Positions 1 to 6,259 of a DNA stretch of 6,259 bases are shown here, piece by piece (position 1 is the first letter of the stretch; each line of letters starts with the position of its first letter). Made by a program: the position numbers and the translations under genes. Source of the DNA: Paracoccaceae bacterium (GTDB lineage: Bacteria; Pseudomonadota; Alphaproteobacteria; Rhodobacterales; Rhodobacteraceae). The notes below the pieces were generated by a model, which searched no databases, was not told the origin of the DNA, and was given only the letters and a program-made list of their open reading frames with translations. Where the stretch lies: the NCBI GenBank assembly GCA_003500165.1, contig DNSZ01000295.1, positions 2,690-8,948 on the forward strand. The letters are read 5' to 3'.

Positions 1-753
1 GGCACGCCGATCGACGACATGGTCGCCACGGCGGCCCGGCTGCGGGCCGAGGGGATGGCGCCGATGCCGCATTTCCCCGCCCGGATCATCGCCGACACGG
101 CCGAGCTGGGCGACTGGATCGCGCGCTATCAGGGCGAGGCCGGCGTCGATCAGGGGCTGATCCTGGCGGGCGGCGTGCACGCCCCCGCCGGCGCCTTCGA
201 TTCGTCGATGGCGCTGCTTGACACCGGGCTGTTCGACAAGGCGGGCTTTCGCCGGCTCCATGTCGCGGGCCACCCCGAGGGCAACCGCGACATCGACGCC
301 GATGGCGGGCACCGCGTGGCCGATGCCGCGCTTGCCTGGAAACAGGGCTTTGCCGAACAGACCGATGCCGAGATGGCGATCGTCACCCAGTTCGCCTTCG
401 AACCCGACCCGATCATCGCCTGGGCCGACCGGCTGCGCGCCCAGGGCATCACCCTGCCCGTCCATATCGGCGTGGCGGGGCCGGCAAAGCTGCAGACGCT
501 GATCAAATACGCCATCGCCTGCGGCGTCGGGCCGTCGCTGCGGGTGCTGCAGCGCCGCGCCGGGGATGTGACCAAGCTGTTGCTGCCCTTCGAACCGACC
601 GAGTTCCTGACCGGGCTGGCGCGCCACCGCGACGAGACGCCCGATTTCAACATCACCCATGTCCATGTCTTTCCGCTGGGCGGGATCGGCCGCGCCGCCG
701 AATGGCTGCAGGGCCATGGCGGACACGCCACCGCACCGGCCCGCCCGGCCTGA
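1..753 (+). CDS. metF: Methylenetetrahydrofolate reductase family protein (5' end outside window)
   Basis: This is the C-terminal 250 residues of a flavin-dependent methylenetetrahydrofolate reductase, a cytosolic enzyme that reduces 5,10-methylene-THF to 5-methyl-THF. The frame is open to base 1 (it begins GTPIDDM), and about 50 N-terminal residues of the family, including the region of the catalytic Glu28 of E. coli MetF, are missing. The ATG at base 19 is therefore internal. Barrel landmarks are PMPHFPARI (bases 61-87), LILAGG (157-174), the GHPEG turn (268-282), TQFAFEPDP (385-411), LPVHIGVAGP (454-483) and a final strand VHVFPLGG (661-684). TQF matches the folate-contacting Gln183 segment of E. 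coli MetF. In LILAGG the Asp of the E. coli LRGD motif (Asp120, which contacts FAD) is replaced by Gly. It belongs to a divergent MTHFR subgroup with this LAGG/HPEG signature. The next gene uses its product, so the pair looks like a one-carbon operon. The stop codon overlaps the next gene's ribosome binding site. The family call is firm, but activity as a classical MetF is inferred. Confidence 0.9.
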   Translation, partial: GTPIDDMVATAARLRAEGMAPMPHFPARIIADTAELGDWIARYQGEAGVDQGLILAGGVHAPAGAFDSSMALLDTGLFDKAGFRRLHVAGHPEGNRDIDADGGHRVADAALAWKQGFAEQTDAEMAIVTQFAFEPDPIIAWADRLRAQGITLPVHIGVAGPAKLQTLIKYAIACGVGPSLRVLQRRAGDVTKLLLPFEPTEFLTGLARHRDETPDFNITHVHVFPLGGIGRAAEWLQGHGGHATAPARPA

Positions 754-757
754 GGAG
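753..757 (+). promoter_or_regulatory. Ribosome binding site AGGAG for the corrinoid methyltransferase
   Basis: The string TGAGGAG (751-757) holds both the stop codon of the reductase and a strong AGGAG Shine-Dalgarno. Six nucleotides separate it from the ATG at 764. This decides the start of the second gene over an in-frame ATG at 659, which lies inside the reductase gene and has no such site. The overlap suggests that translation of the two genes is coupled. Confidence 0.85.
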
Positions 758-763
758 AAACCG

Positions 764-1747
764 ATGACCCGCACCGTGATCGAGAGCAAGACCAAGACTG
801 TCGTGATCGGCTTCGACGAGCCGTTCTGCGTGATCGGCGAACGGATCAACCCGTCGGGCCGCAAGAAGCTCAACGCCGAGCTCGAGGCCGGCGATTTCAC
901 CACCGTCGAAAAGGACGCGCGCGAGCAGGTCGCCTGCGGGGCCATGGTGCTCGACGTCAATTCGGGCGCGGTGTTCCGCAACAAGATGGCCGACGACGCG
1001 CGCTATGCCGACAACAATTTCGTCGAACCGCCGCTGATGCGCGAGCTGGTGCGCCGGGTCCAGGCGGTCACCGACGTGCCGCTGTGCATCGACAGCTCGG
1101 TGACCGGCGCGATCGAGGCCGCCCTCGAGGTCGTCGAGGGCCGGCCGCTGATCAACTCGACCACCGGCGAGGACGAGAAGATGGAGGCGATCCTGCCGCT
1201 CTGTGCCCGCTACAACCTGCCCGTGGTGGCGATTTCCAATGATGAATCGGGGATTTCCGAAGACCCCGACATCCGCTTCGAGGTCGCCCGAAAGATCGTC
1301 GAACGGGCCGCCGATCATGGCGTGCCGGCGCATGACATCGTTGTCGACCCGCTGGTGATGCCGATCGGTGCGATGGCCACTGCCGGGCAGCAGGTCTTTA
1401 CCCTTGTGCGTCGGCTGCGCGCCGAGCTTGGCGTCAACACCACTTGCGGCGCCTCGAACATCTCGTTCGGGCTGCCGCACCGGCACGGCATCAATGCCGC
1501 CTTCCTGCCGATGGCAATCGGGGCGGGCATGACGAGCGCAATCATGAACCCCGTTCGCGCCGTCGAGATGGAGGCCGTGCGGGCGGCGAATTTCCTGATG
1601 AACCACGACCCGAACGGGTCGGCCTGGATCGGGTTCTCGCGGGTCCTCGACCAGGTCGCCGAGGGCACGCCCTTTGCCGAGGCCGCGATCGCGGCGGGCA
1701 GCGCGCGTGGCGGCGGCCGGCGCGGCGGCCGCCGGCGGACCGGGTAG
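764..1747 (+). CDS. Methyltetrahydrofolate:corrinoid methyltransferase (pterin-binding protein, likely a split methionine synthase component)
   Basis: A 327-aa cytosolic pterin-binding TIM-barrel protein, related to AcsE/MtgA methyltransferases and to the folate domain of MetH. It should transfer the methyl of 5-methyl-THF to a cob(I)amide held by a separate protein. Motifs in order are GERINPSGRK (25-34), LDVNSG (63-68), CIDSS (108-112), LINSTTGEDEK (129-139), IVVDPL (192-197) and GASNISFGLPHRHGIN (229-244). By eye, Asp110, Asn131, Asp195 and Asn232 match the pterin ligands Asp75, Asn96, Asp160 and Asn199 of Moorella MeTr. No B12-binding or homocysteine domain is present, so partners must lie elsewhere. 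As I recall, Rhodobacterales (Phaeobacter) split methionine synthase so that a protein like this supplies the methyl-THF module. A role in glycine-betaine-type methyl transfer cannot be excluded. The preceding MTHFR makes the substrate. From about residue 291 a 37-residue tail ends in an Arg/Gly-rich stretch (315-326) with no counterpart in AcsE. The start at 764 is fixed by its RBS. Confidence 0.88.
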   Translation: MTRTVIESKTKTVVIGFDEPFCVIGERINPSGRKKLNAELEAGDFTTVEKDAREQVACGAMVLDVNSGAVFRNKMADDARYADNNFVEPPLMRELVRRVQAVTDVPLCIDSSVTGAIEAALEVVEGRPLINSTTGEDEKMEAILPLCARYNLPVVAISNDESGISEDPDIRFEVARKIVERAADHGVPAHDIVVDPLVMPIGAMATAGQQVFTLVRRLRAELGVNTTCGASNISFGLPHRHGINAAFLPMAIGAGMTSAIMNPVRAVEMEAVRAANFLMNHDPNGSAWIGFSRVLDQVAEGTPFAEAAIAAGSARGGGRRGGRRRTG

Positions 1748-1757
1748 GCGCTTCATC

Positions 1758-1778
1758 GGCCCCCCACGGGGGACGGCC
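1758..1778. terminator. Weak GC-only hairpin after the methyltransferase gene
   Basis: GGCC (1758-1761) can pair with GGCC (1775-1778), and CCCC (1762-1765) with GGGG (1769-1772), leaving a 3-nt loop and a 2-nt bulge. It starts 11 nt after the methyltransferase stop. No T-run follows on either strand, so it may be an mRNA-end structure or a chance product of GC-rich DNA rather than a classical terminator. Confidence 0.3.
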
Positions 1779-1807
1779 CCGCCCAACCCGTGCACCACCG
1801 ACAGGCG

Positions 1808-1836
1808 GCCAAGGATCGCGACCCGCCGATCTTGGC
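1808..1836. terminator. Hairpin between convergent genes, next to the purF stop
   Basis: GCCAAG (1808-1813) plus ATCG (1815-1818) pair with CGAT (1827-1830) plus CTTGGC (1831-1836). This gives a 10-bp stem with one bulged G (1814) and an 8-nt loop. It begins 1 nt beyond the purF stop codon on the minus strand and lies about 60 nt after the methyltransferase stop on the plus strand. It could protect or end transcripts from both sides. Neither side has a U-tract, so intrinsic termination is not assured. Confidence 0.45.
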
Positions 1837-1837
1837 G

Positions 1838-3346
1838 CTACTCGGCGGCTGCCTTTGTCACGAAACCGCCGGCGATCATGTCGGACGGCGCCACCGGGTA
1901 GTCCCCCGAAAAACAGGCATCGCAATAGCGCGGCGCGGCCGGGTCGCGGCCGCCCGCCTCGCCGACCGCACGGTAAAGCCCGTCGAGCGACAGAAACCGC
2001 AGCGAATCGACGCCGAGATGGCCGCGCATCTCGTCCTCGGACATCGTCGCCGCCAGCAGCTTCTCGCGCTGCGGGGTATCGACGCCATAGAAGCAAGGCC
2101 AGGCCGTGGGCGGCGAGGCGATGCGGAAATGCACCTCGGCCGCGCCGGCATCGAGGATCATTTCCTTGATCTTGCGGCTCGTCGTGCCCCGCACCACCGA
2201 ATCGTCGACCAGCACCACCCGTTTGCCCGCCACCAGCGCGCGGTTGATGTTGAGCTTCAGCCGCACGCCCATGTTGCGGATATGCTCGGTGGGTTCGATG
2301 AAGGTGCGCCCGACATACTGGTTGCGCACGATCCCCATGCCATAGGGCACGCCCGATGCCTGGGCATAGCCGATCGCCGCAGGCGTGCCCGAATCGGGGA
2401 CCGGGCAGACCAGATCGGCGTCGCAGGGCGCCTCGCGCGCCAGTTCGGCGCCGATCGCGTGCCGGGTCTCGTAGACCGACCGGCCGCCAAGGGTCGAATC
2501 GGGCCGCGAGAAATAGACATGCTCGAAGATGCAGAAGCGCGGGCTGCGCGGCTCGAACGGGCGGTAGCTTTCGACGCGACCCTCCGAGATGACCACCATC
2601 TCGCCCGGCGCGACCTCGCGCTCGAATCGGGCGCCGATGATGTCGAGCGCGCAGGTCTCCGACGCCAGCACCCAGCCATCGCCCAGACGGCCCAGCATCA
2701 GCGGCCGCACGCCCAGCGCGTCGCGCACCCCGATCAGCTTGGTCCGGGTCATCGCGACGATCGAGAACGCGCCCTCGACCCGGCGCAGCGCGTCCTTCAT
2801 CCGTTCGGGGATGGTGCGCTGGATCGACCGTGCCATCAGATGGATGATGCATTCGCTGTCCGAGGAGGACTGGAAGATCGAGCCGCGCTCGATCAGTTCG
2901 CGGCGCAGGCTGAGCGCGTTGGTGATGTTGCCATTATGCGCCAGCGCGCAGCCGCCCATGGCGAATTCGCCAAAGAAGGGCTGGACGTCGCGGATCGCCG
3001 TATGGCCCTTGGTGCCGGTGGTCGAATAGCGGACATGGCCGATGCCGATGGCGCCGGGCAGGGTCTCCATCACGCTGGCCGAGGTGAAGTTGTCGCGGAC
3101 ATAGCCGAAACGGCGGGCCGAGTTGAAGCCGGCAACCGGATCGTGGGTGACGATGCCGCCCGCCTCCTGGCCGCGATGCTGCAGCGCGTGCAGCCCCAGC
3201 GCGACGAAATTGGCGGCATCGCCAAGGCCGACGACGCCGAACACGCCGCACTCTTCGCGCAGGCGATCATCGTCGAAGGGAAGACCGGGCAGGTCGTCGG
3301 GTTCGGGCATCGGGCCTGGACGTGGTGTGGCAGCGGACCCGGTCAT
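1838..3346 (-). CDS. purF: Amidophosphoribosyltransferase (PurF), propeptide and Fe-S type
   Basis: PurF catalyses the first committed step of purine synthesis: glutamine plus PRPP gives 5-phosphoribosylamine. The 502-aa reading has an N-terminal Ntn-type glutaminase domain. Its nucleophile Cys33 lies in EECGVFG, followed by LHALQHRGQEAGG (52-64), GHVRYSTTG (103-111), AHNGN (136-140) and SSDSE (161-165). The C-terminal phosphoribosyltransferase domain has the PRPP loop VVLVDDSVVRGTT (377-389). Cys272 (RFCIFEH), Cys418 (PCFYG), Cys475 and Cys478 (CDAC) match the four [4Fe-4S] ligands of the Bacillus subtilis enzyme, which E. coli PurF lacks. Cleavage just before Cys33 would remove a 32-residue propeptide. 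The start is uncertain: at ATG 3346 the only SD-like string, TAAGG, touches the ATG, and an in-frame ATG at 3310 (20-residue propeptide) has only a weak AGG 4 nt upstream. An in-frame TGA at 3371-3373 rules out anything longer. It lies downstream of radA-cvpA and is convergent with the one-carbon genes. Confidence 0.97.
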   Translation of the reverse strand: MTGSAATPRPGPMPEPDDLPGLPFDDDRLREECGVFGVVGLGDAANFVALGLHALQHRGQEAGGIVTHDPVAGFNSARRFGYVRDNFTSASVMETLPGAIGIGHVRYSTTGTKGHTAIRDVQPFFGEFAMGGCALAHNGNITNALSLRRELIERGSIFQSSSDSECIIHLMARSIQRTIPERMKDALRRVEGAFSIVAMTRTKLIGVRDALGVRPLMLGRLGDGWVLASETCALDIIGARFEREVAPGEMVVISEGRVESYRPFEPRSPRFCIFEHVYFSRPDSTLGGRSVYETRHAIGAELAREAPCDADLVCPVPDSGTPAAIGYAQASGVPYGMGIVRNQYVGRTFIEPTEHIRNMGVRLKLNINRALVAGKRVVLVDDSVVRGTTSRKIKEMILDAGAAEVHFRIASPPTAWPCFYGVDTPQREKLLAATMSEDEMRGHLGVDSLRFLSLDGLYRAVGEAGGRDPAAPRYCDACFSGDYPVAPSDMIAGGFVTKAAAE

Positions 3347-3451
3347 CCTTAGCCGATTTTCGCGCCGCTGTCACGCGGCGAAGCCGTGGCGCGGGGCGGC
3401 GAACGGTCATTGCAGATGATCGTTGGCATCGCCCCGACGCGGCCGCCGGGA
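3347..3451 (-). other. cvpA-purF intergenic leader with two overlapping hairpins
   Basis: This is the longest non-coding stretch in the window (105 bp). On the minus strand CGCCGC (3380-3375) can pair with GCGGCG (3368-3363) across a 6-nt loop, placing a 6-bp all-GC stem 16 nt before the longer purF start. A second short stem, GGC (3385-3383) with GCC (3379-3377), flanked by CAC/GTG, would use the same GCC and compete with the first. No U-tract follows and I see no convincing -35/-10 pair or known riboswitch core. The space could hold a separate purF promoter or leader control, but that is only an inference from its length beside the 9-10 nt gaps upstream. Confidence 0.35.
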
Positions 3452-4036
3452 TCAGCCCGGGACGGTCTCGGGCCGGGGCGGGCCGTCCGGCACCGGGCAG
3501 GAAGCCATCAGTCTCTCGTAGGTCTGAATGATCCAGTCGGGCGCCTCTTCGGGCAGGCGCGCCTCGATCCAGACCTGCGCGCCCGAAAACGCCGCAGCCG
3601 AGCGCGATTCATCGACCATGTCGACCCCCTCGCCAAGCCGGGCATAGACCACAAAAGCCAGCGCAACCAGCAGGATGCCGCGCAGCAGGCCGAACACCAG
3701 GCCAAGGCCCTGATCGACCCGACCGAGCCGCAGATGCTCCAGCAGGTTCGACAGCAGCGGCGTGAAGAACGAGATCACGATCAGCGCCACGGCGAACACC
3801 GCGGTGAAGGCGACCAGAACGGTCAGCTCGCAACTGCCGGCAAGGAAGCCGCCCAGCACCGGGACCTCGCGCATCAGCGGCGCGACCTCGTCGGCGAAGA
3901 TGAAGCCGACGATCGCCGCACCGATCCAGCCGACGATCGACATCACCTCGCGCGTCAGACCGCGGGCATAGGCCAGCACCGCCGAAAGCACGAGCACGAC
4001 CGCGACGATCGCATCGATGACGTTGAATCCGTCCAT
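3452..4036 (-). CDS. cvpA: CvpA family membrane protein
   Basis: A 194-aa inner-membrane protein of the CvpA family, named for its need in colicin V production in E. coli; its molecular function is not settled. Four hydrophobic segments are visible, at about residues 6-24, 33-48, 70-91 and 109-131. The family signature YARGLTREVMSIVGWIGA (23-40) and the second conserved block RVDQGLGLVFGLLRG (106-120) are both present. The last 60 residues are polar, end in a Pro-rich stretch and are probably not in the membrane. The start ATG follows an AGGA site (4048-4045) with 8-nt spacing, and this site includes part of the radA stop codon. It sits between radA and purF; cvpA-purF linkage is widespread in proteobacteria, so a tie to purine supply or cell-envelope physiology is possible but not shown by the sequence. 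Confidence 0.93.
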   Translation of the reverse strand: MDGFNVIDAIVAVVLVLSAVLAYARGLTREVMSIVGWIGAAIVGFIFADEVAPLMREVPVLGGFLAGSCELTVLVAFTAVFAVALIVISFFTPLLSNLLEHLRLGRVDQGLGLVFGLLRGILLVALAFVVYARLGEGVDMVDESRSAAAFSGAQVWIEARLPEEAPDWIIQTYERLMASCPVPDGPPRPETVPG

Positions 4037-4046
4037 CAGGACCGTC

Positions 4047-5411
<1,365 letters not shown>

Positions 5412-5418
5412 CGGTGCG

Positions 5419-5423
5419 CCTTA
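5419..5423 (-). promoter_or_regulatory. Ribosome binding site of radA overlapping the PqiA-like stop
   Basis: On the minus strand TAAGG combines the stop TAA of the PqiA-like gene (5423-5421) with the AAGG Shine-Dalgarno of radA (5422-5419). The ATG at 5411 follows after 7 nt. It supports the chosen radA start and coupled translation. Confidence 0.7.
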
Positions 5424-5873
5424 CGCCCGCTTGCCCCGGGCCGTCAAATGCCCCAGCCCGATCGAGGCGAGCACGCAGAAGGTAAACAGCCACAGCCCCC
5501 AGGCCGGATCGACCCGGGCCATGCCGGCCTCCTTGACGACGATGATGTAGACGGCGACGAGAAACACATCGGCCATGGCGAGCTTGCCGAGGAATTGCAG
5601 CGCCGGCAGCGCGCGCCGCGACAGAAGCCCCAGATGGATCAGCGCCAGGCCCAGGGTTTTCAGCAGCGGGGCGAACAGGGCAAAGCCGGTGACGATCAGC
5701 GCCAGCGGGATGTCGGCCCGCCACAGCCGCTGCAACCCGGTGACGATGGAAATCTCGGCCATCCCGAACAGCGGCAGCAGGCCCGCGCGCATCAGCGGCG
5801 CGAACCACGCGATCACGAACAGCACCCCCAGCGCGGCGTTCGCAGCGAACAGCAGCGGCTGCCTTACCACCAT
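5421..5873 (-). CDS. Paraquat-inducible protein A (PqiA) family, single-domain membrane protein
   Basis: A 150-aa inner-membrane protein resembling one PqiA domain. Four hydrophobic segments lie at about residues 9-26, 54-72, 74-84 with 97-112, and 124-143. The best family match is the block ALQFLGKLAMADVFLVAVY (start near residue 90), which corresponds to the conserved PqiA stretch containing S-M-x-D-V-F, followed by GLWLFTFCVL (125-134). E. coli PqiA carries two such domains with CxxC zinc ribbons and works with the MCE protein PqiB in envelope lipid homeostasis. Here there is one domain, a single Cys (residue 133), no zinc ribbon, and no PqiB or PqiC neighbour in view. Its ATG overlaps the end of the preceding 122-aa membrane-protein gene by 10 bp, so the two are probably translated together. 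The upstream SD is weak (GGGG at 5883-5880). Family membership is likely; the function is unknown. Confidence 0.8.
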   Translation of the reverse strand: MVVRQPLLFAANAALGVLFVIAWFAPLMRAGLLPLFGMAEISIVTGLQRLWRADIPLALIVTGFALFAPLLKTLGLALIHLGLLSRRALPALQFLGKLAMADVFLVAVYIIVVKEAGMARVDPAWGLWLFTFCVLASIGLGHLTARGKRA

Positions 5874-6232
5874 GCGGCGGCCCCGATCAGCGCCATGGCG
5901 GCGAAGGCCGCGATCAGCAGGCGGCCCAGATGCGCCGCCTCATGCGGGGTTTCCACATCCGCCAGTTCGGTTTGCAGCGAAAGCGCCAGCCCCGCGGGCA
6001 GCAACAAGGGCGCGGCGCGCGCCAGCCAGGGCAGCCCCAGCACCGCGGCGCCGATCAACAGCAGCAGGAACACCCCGATCACCGGCACCAGGCTGCCGAA
6101 CAAGAGCGCGGTCATGCCGACATGAAAGCGCTCGCCCATTTCGGCGGTGCGCCGGATCCAGACGATCAGCAAGACGCCCGCATAGCACCACAAGAGCGTC
6201 GCGAGGGCCTCGGCGATGGCGACCGGGATCAT
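5864..6232 (-). CDS. Hypothetical membrane protein, 122 aa, overlapping the PqiA-like gene
   Basis: I do not recognise this protein. It is short and very hydrophobic, with four probable membrane segments at about residues 4-26, 40-67, 70-88 and 104-122. The last ends in WW at the C-terminus. Polar loops contain IRRTAEMGERFH (26-37) and QTELADVETPHEAAHLGR (start near 88). No signal peptidase motif, metal-binding Cys pair or enzymatic motif is visible. It overlaps the PqiA-like gene by 10 bp, and the small size of both suggests they could form a two-subunit membrane unit replacing a larger protein; that is inference. The start ATG at 6232 has no clear Shine-Dalgarno, and a short GC hairpin (6233-6248) lies just upstream. 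The coding call rests on the tight gene overlap, membrane-protein composition, and the same third-position G/C bias as its neighbours. Confidence 0.72.
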   Translation of the reverse strand: MIPVAIAEALATLLWCYAGVLLIVWIRRTAEMGERFHVGMTALLFGSLVPVIGVFLLLLIGAAVLGLPWLARAAPLLLPAGLALSLQTELADVETPHEAAHLGRLLIAAFAAMALIGAAAWW

Positions 6233-6236
6233 GCGG

Positions 6237-6259
6237 CTAGCGGGCCGCGCCCTTGTTGC
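6237..6259 (-). CDS. Possible 3' end of an upstream gene (only about 7 codons in window)
   Basis: On the minus strand one frame reads NKGAAR followed by TAG at 6239-6237, 4 nt before the ATG of the 122-aa membrane protein. Given the tight spacing of the operon, an upstream gene ending here is plausible, but seven codons cannot show coding. In related genomes I would expect a housekeeping gene such as alr or dnaB nearby, though this tail does not obviously match either. Confidence 0.25.

Noticed and set aside
1682..1695. 14-bp perfect palindrome containing GCGATCGC
   Set aside because: It encodes part of an Ala-Ala-Ile-Ala-Ala stretch in the methyltransferase, occurs once, and is readily produced by GC-rich Ala codons. 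I see no reason to call it an operator.
1723..1734. 12-bp palindrome CGGCGGCCGCCG near the end of the methyltransferase gene
   Set aside because: It lies in the Gly/Arg codon run of the coding tail and upstream of the stop, so it is explained by codon composition rather than a terminator.
653..1798. 381-codon open frame on the minus strand opposite the methyltransferase
   Set aside because: Antisense shadow with His/Asp/Arg-rich composition and no recognisable domain; the plus-strand gene has a strong RBS and conserved pterin-binding motifs.
1542..2852. 436-codon minus-strand frame overlapping purF in another phase
   Set aside because: It is an out-of-frame reading of purF, full of Arg/Gly/Ala, and runs past the purF stop into the antisense of the methyltransferase gene. 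No domain is visible and there is no sign of a frameshift in purF.
1790..3352. 520-codon open frame on the plus strand across purF
   Set aside because: It mirrors purF almost exactly, and its translation is rich in His, Arg, Asp and Ala with no domain. This is the usual antisense shadow of a GC-rich gene, whereas purF has every catalytic and Fe-S residue.
6233..6248. Short GC stem (GCGGC / GCCGC) just before the 122-aa membrane protein gene
   Set aside because: A 5-bp stem in GC-rich sequence at the window edge is too weak to call a regulatory element.

Overview
The window looks like ordinary core-genome DNA of a high-GC alphaproteobacterium, most likely Rhodobacterales/Rhodobacteraceae. I base this on the strong G/C bias at third codon positions, the gene order pqiA-like / radA / cvpA / purF, and the pairing of a divergent methylenetetrahydrofolate reductase with a free-standing methyltetrahydrofolate:corrinoid methyltransferase, which I know mainly from that order. 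I could not run a search, so the taxon is an inference.

Left part (1-1747, + strand): a two-gene one-carbon unit. The 3' part of a methylenetetrahydrofolate reductase (MTHFR) gene is followed 10 nt later by a complete pterin-binding (DHPS-like TIM barrel) methyltransferase gene. The first makes 5-methyl-THF; the second would pass its methyl group to a cob(I)amide carried on another protein. In roseobacters a protein of this type is, as I recall, one piece of a methionine synthase (MetH) split over several genes. The reductase has Gly where E. coli MetF has its FAD-contacting Asp120, and the methyltransferase ends in an Arg/Gly-rich tail.

Middle (1748-1837): a 90-bp convergent intergenic space with two hairpins, probably shared transcription-termination or mRNA-end structures. 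Neither has a U-tract.

Right part (1838-6259, - strand, reading right to left): a possible upstream gene end, a 122-aa multi-spanning membrane protein of unknown function, a single-domain PqiA-family membrane protein, radA (recombination branch-migration ATPase), cvpA (small membrane protein), a 105-bp leader, and purF (first committed enzyme of purine synthesis, of the propeptide plus [4Fe-4S] type). Spacing from the 122-aa gene to cvpA is very tight (10-bp overlap, then 9-nt and 10-nt gaps), which suggests one transcript. At three junctions in the window the stop codon of one gene lies inside the Shine-Dalgarno sequence of the next, which suggests translational coupling.

I see no tRNA, rRNA, CRISPR array, insertion sequence, prophage gene or direct repeat array, and no evidence for an undescribed defence or mobile system. 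The more unusual points are the split-MetH component and its tail, the diverged MTHFR, the unknown 122-aa membrane protein paired with an orphan PqiA domain, and the unclear start and leader of purF.
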